Shown here piece after piece: positions 63,393 through 64,000 of a stretch of 64,000 nt of DNA. The DNA is taken from the NCBI GenBank assembly GCA_964405335.1, contig CAYONP010000019.1:1-64000 (forward strand), given 5' to 3'. The notes below the pieces were generated by a model. The model searched no databases. It saw only the letters and a program-made list of their open reading frames with translations, and was not told the origin of the DNA. The translations under genes were made by a program, and so were the position numbers. Source of the DNA: CAYONP01 sp964405335. Lineage in GTDB: Bacteria; Armatimonadota; UBA10988. Numbering within the stretch: the stretch's first letter is position 1; each line of letters opens with the position of its first letter.

Positions 63393-64000
63393 TCAGGCTG
63401 CGCCGGCGGACTGGTAGATCATCTCGATCGCACGGAGCACGCGCGCGGCGACCTTGCCGGGCATCATCGGCGGCCGGCCGGTGCGCAGGGCGTCGACGAA
63501 GTCGCGGTCGACGTGCGGGTGGTCGCCGCCGTGCTCGCGCTGGCCGCGGATGGGCACCGGCGTTTCGGTCGGCAGGCCGTCGAGCGCGTCGTGATACCAG
63601 GTCAGGTGTTCGGCGCCGCGGTTCCAGGCCTCGAAGCGCAGCCCGCCGCGCGAGCCGTAGAGCCGGGTCTCGCTGCCGCCGTCCATGTGGCAGGCGCTCG
63701 CCCGGTCCCACAGCACGGTGACGCCGTTCGACAGCTTGAGGCACCCGCCGCCGTGCTCCTCGACGTCGAACACCGGCGCGCCGGGGTCGACCTCGTCGAC
63801 GCCGCGGAAAGTGAACCCGATCGCCTGCTCGCAGCTTACCTCGTCGCCGAGCAGGCCCCAGATCAGGCTCAGGTCGTAGACTCCCCAGTCGACCGCCGCG
63901 CCGCCGACGGCCTTCTTGCGGTCGAGGAACCACTTCGCCGCCGGGTGGTACTCGATCCCCGGCCGGCCCCGCCGGCCGCGGCCGTAGTGGTGGATGAGGT
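63393..64000 (-). CDS. Gfo/Idh/MocA family oxidoreductase, C-terminal part (cut by window edge)
   Basis: About 202 C-terminal residues are visible; the frame is open to the right edge, so the Rossmann domain lies outside. Visible features: RGRPGIEYHPAAKWFLDRKKAVGGAAVDWGVYDLSLIWGLLGD, the family's catalytic-domain pattern (GGAAVDWGVYDLSLI), then TRLYGSRGGLRFE and FVDALRTGRPPM. Upstream of prmC on the same strand, separated by element D. Substrate unknown. Confidence 0.85.
   Translation of the reverse strand, partial: LIHHYGRGRRGRPGIEYHPAAKWFLDRKKAVGGAAVDWGVYDLSLIWGLLGDEVSCEQAIGFTFRGVDEVDPGAPVFDVEEHGGGCLKLSNGVTVLWDRASACHMDGGSETRLYGSRGGLRFEAWNRGAEHLTWYHDALDGLPTETPVPIRGQREHGGDHPHVDRDFVDALRTGRPPMMPGKVAARVLRAIEMIYQSAGAA

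Overview
The window is about 70% GC and almost fully coding, with many overlapping start and stop codons (ATGA, GTGA, TGATG). It contains one tRNA, no phage, no transposase and no CRISPR array. An LPS-type export set (LptA-like, LptB, two LptF/G permeases) points to a diderm. Leucine-rich 'TDAGL' repeats, a copper-amine-oxidase-N domain protein, a NAGPA phosphodiester glycosidase, UPF0182, a COG4586/4587/3694 ABC transporter, DUF6785, DUF4091 and several Gfo/Idh/MocA enzymes together suggest an uncultured Armatimonadota- or Planctomycetota-like bacterium with a saccharolytic life style. I lean to Armatimonadota, but this is inferred from gene content only.

Layout. 1-8.8 kb: tdh (cut by the window edge), a UPF0182 membrane protein, an exported VIT/vWA protein, a DUF4350 + MoxR pair and a phosphoglycosyl transferase. 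8.8-14.1 kb (minus): tRNA-Thr(CGT), a giant ten-SLBB export protein, a sugar isomerase-like TIM barrel and hisA, apparently one transcription unit. 14.2-19.7 kb: an oxidoreductase, an LRR protein, a CuAO-N protein and a DUF6785 membrane protein. 19.8-22.4 kb: a three-gene ABC transporter with a clear promoter. 22.4-25.2 kb: a PASTA membrane protein, an ECF sigma factor and a zinc-less anti-sigma-like protein in one operon. 25.3-27.9 kb: an SDR and an ABC exporter. 27.9-34.8 kb (minus): rplU-rpmA-obg-proB-proA, then a GH51 arabinofuranosidase and two sister lipoproteins. 34.9-38.9 kb (plus): an orphan microcompartment vertex protein followed by the Lpt genes. 39-43.4 kb (minus): rimP-nusA-ylxR-infB-ylxP with a terminator-like hairpin in its leader. 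43.6-47.2 kb (plus): NAGPA protein and a membrane protein. 47.1-52.6 kb (minus): DUF4091 protein, MazG-like pyrophosphatase, TldE and a degenerate receiver/kinase protein. 52.6-55.0 kb (plus): a zinc-ribbon membrane protein, Nif3 and a COG1579 protein. 55.1-60.8 kb: polysaccharide-related exported proteins (beta-helix, GH51). 60.8-64 kb (minus): an oxidoreductase (cut by the window edge), prmC, tsaC and a TPR protein.

Two layers of non-coding structure stand out. First, a family of about 83-bp palindromic REP-like elements (arms GGGGTCAGGTCYC / GRGACCTGACCCC) occurs at four loci, and one copy supplies the prmC start codon. Second, good sigma-70 promoters (TTGACA-like, 17-bp spacer, TAnnnT-like) can be read by eye in front of most operons, and some lie so close to the start codon that the mRNA may be leaderless. 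The most interesting protein-level signals are the doubly degenerate two-component protein, the PASTA-sigma-anti-sigma operon, the ten-SLBB exporter linked to a tRNA, and the orphan BMC vertex gene leading the Lpt operon.
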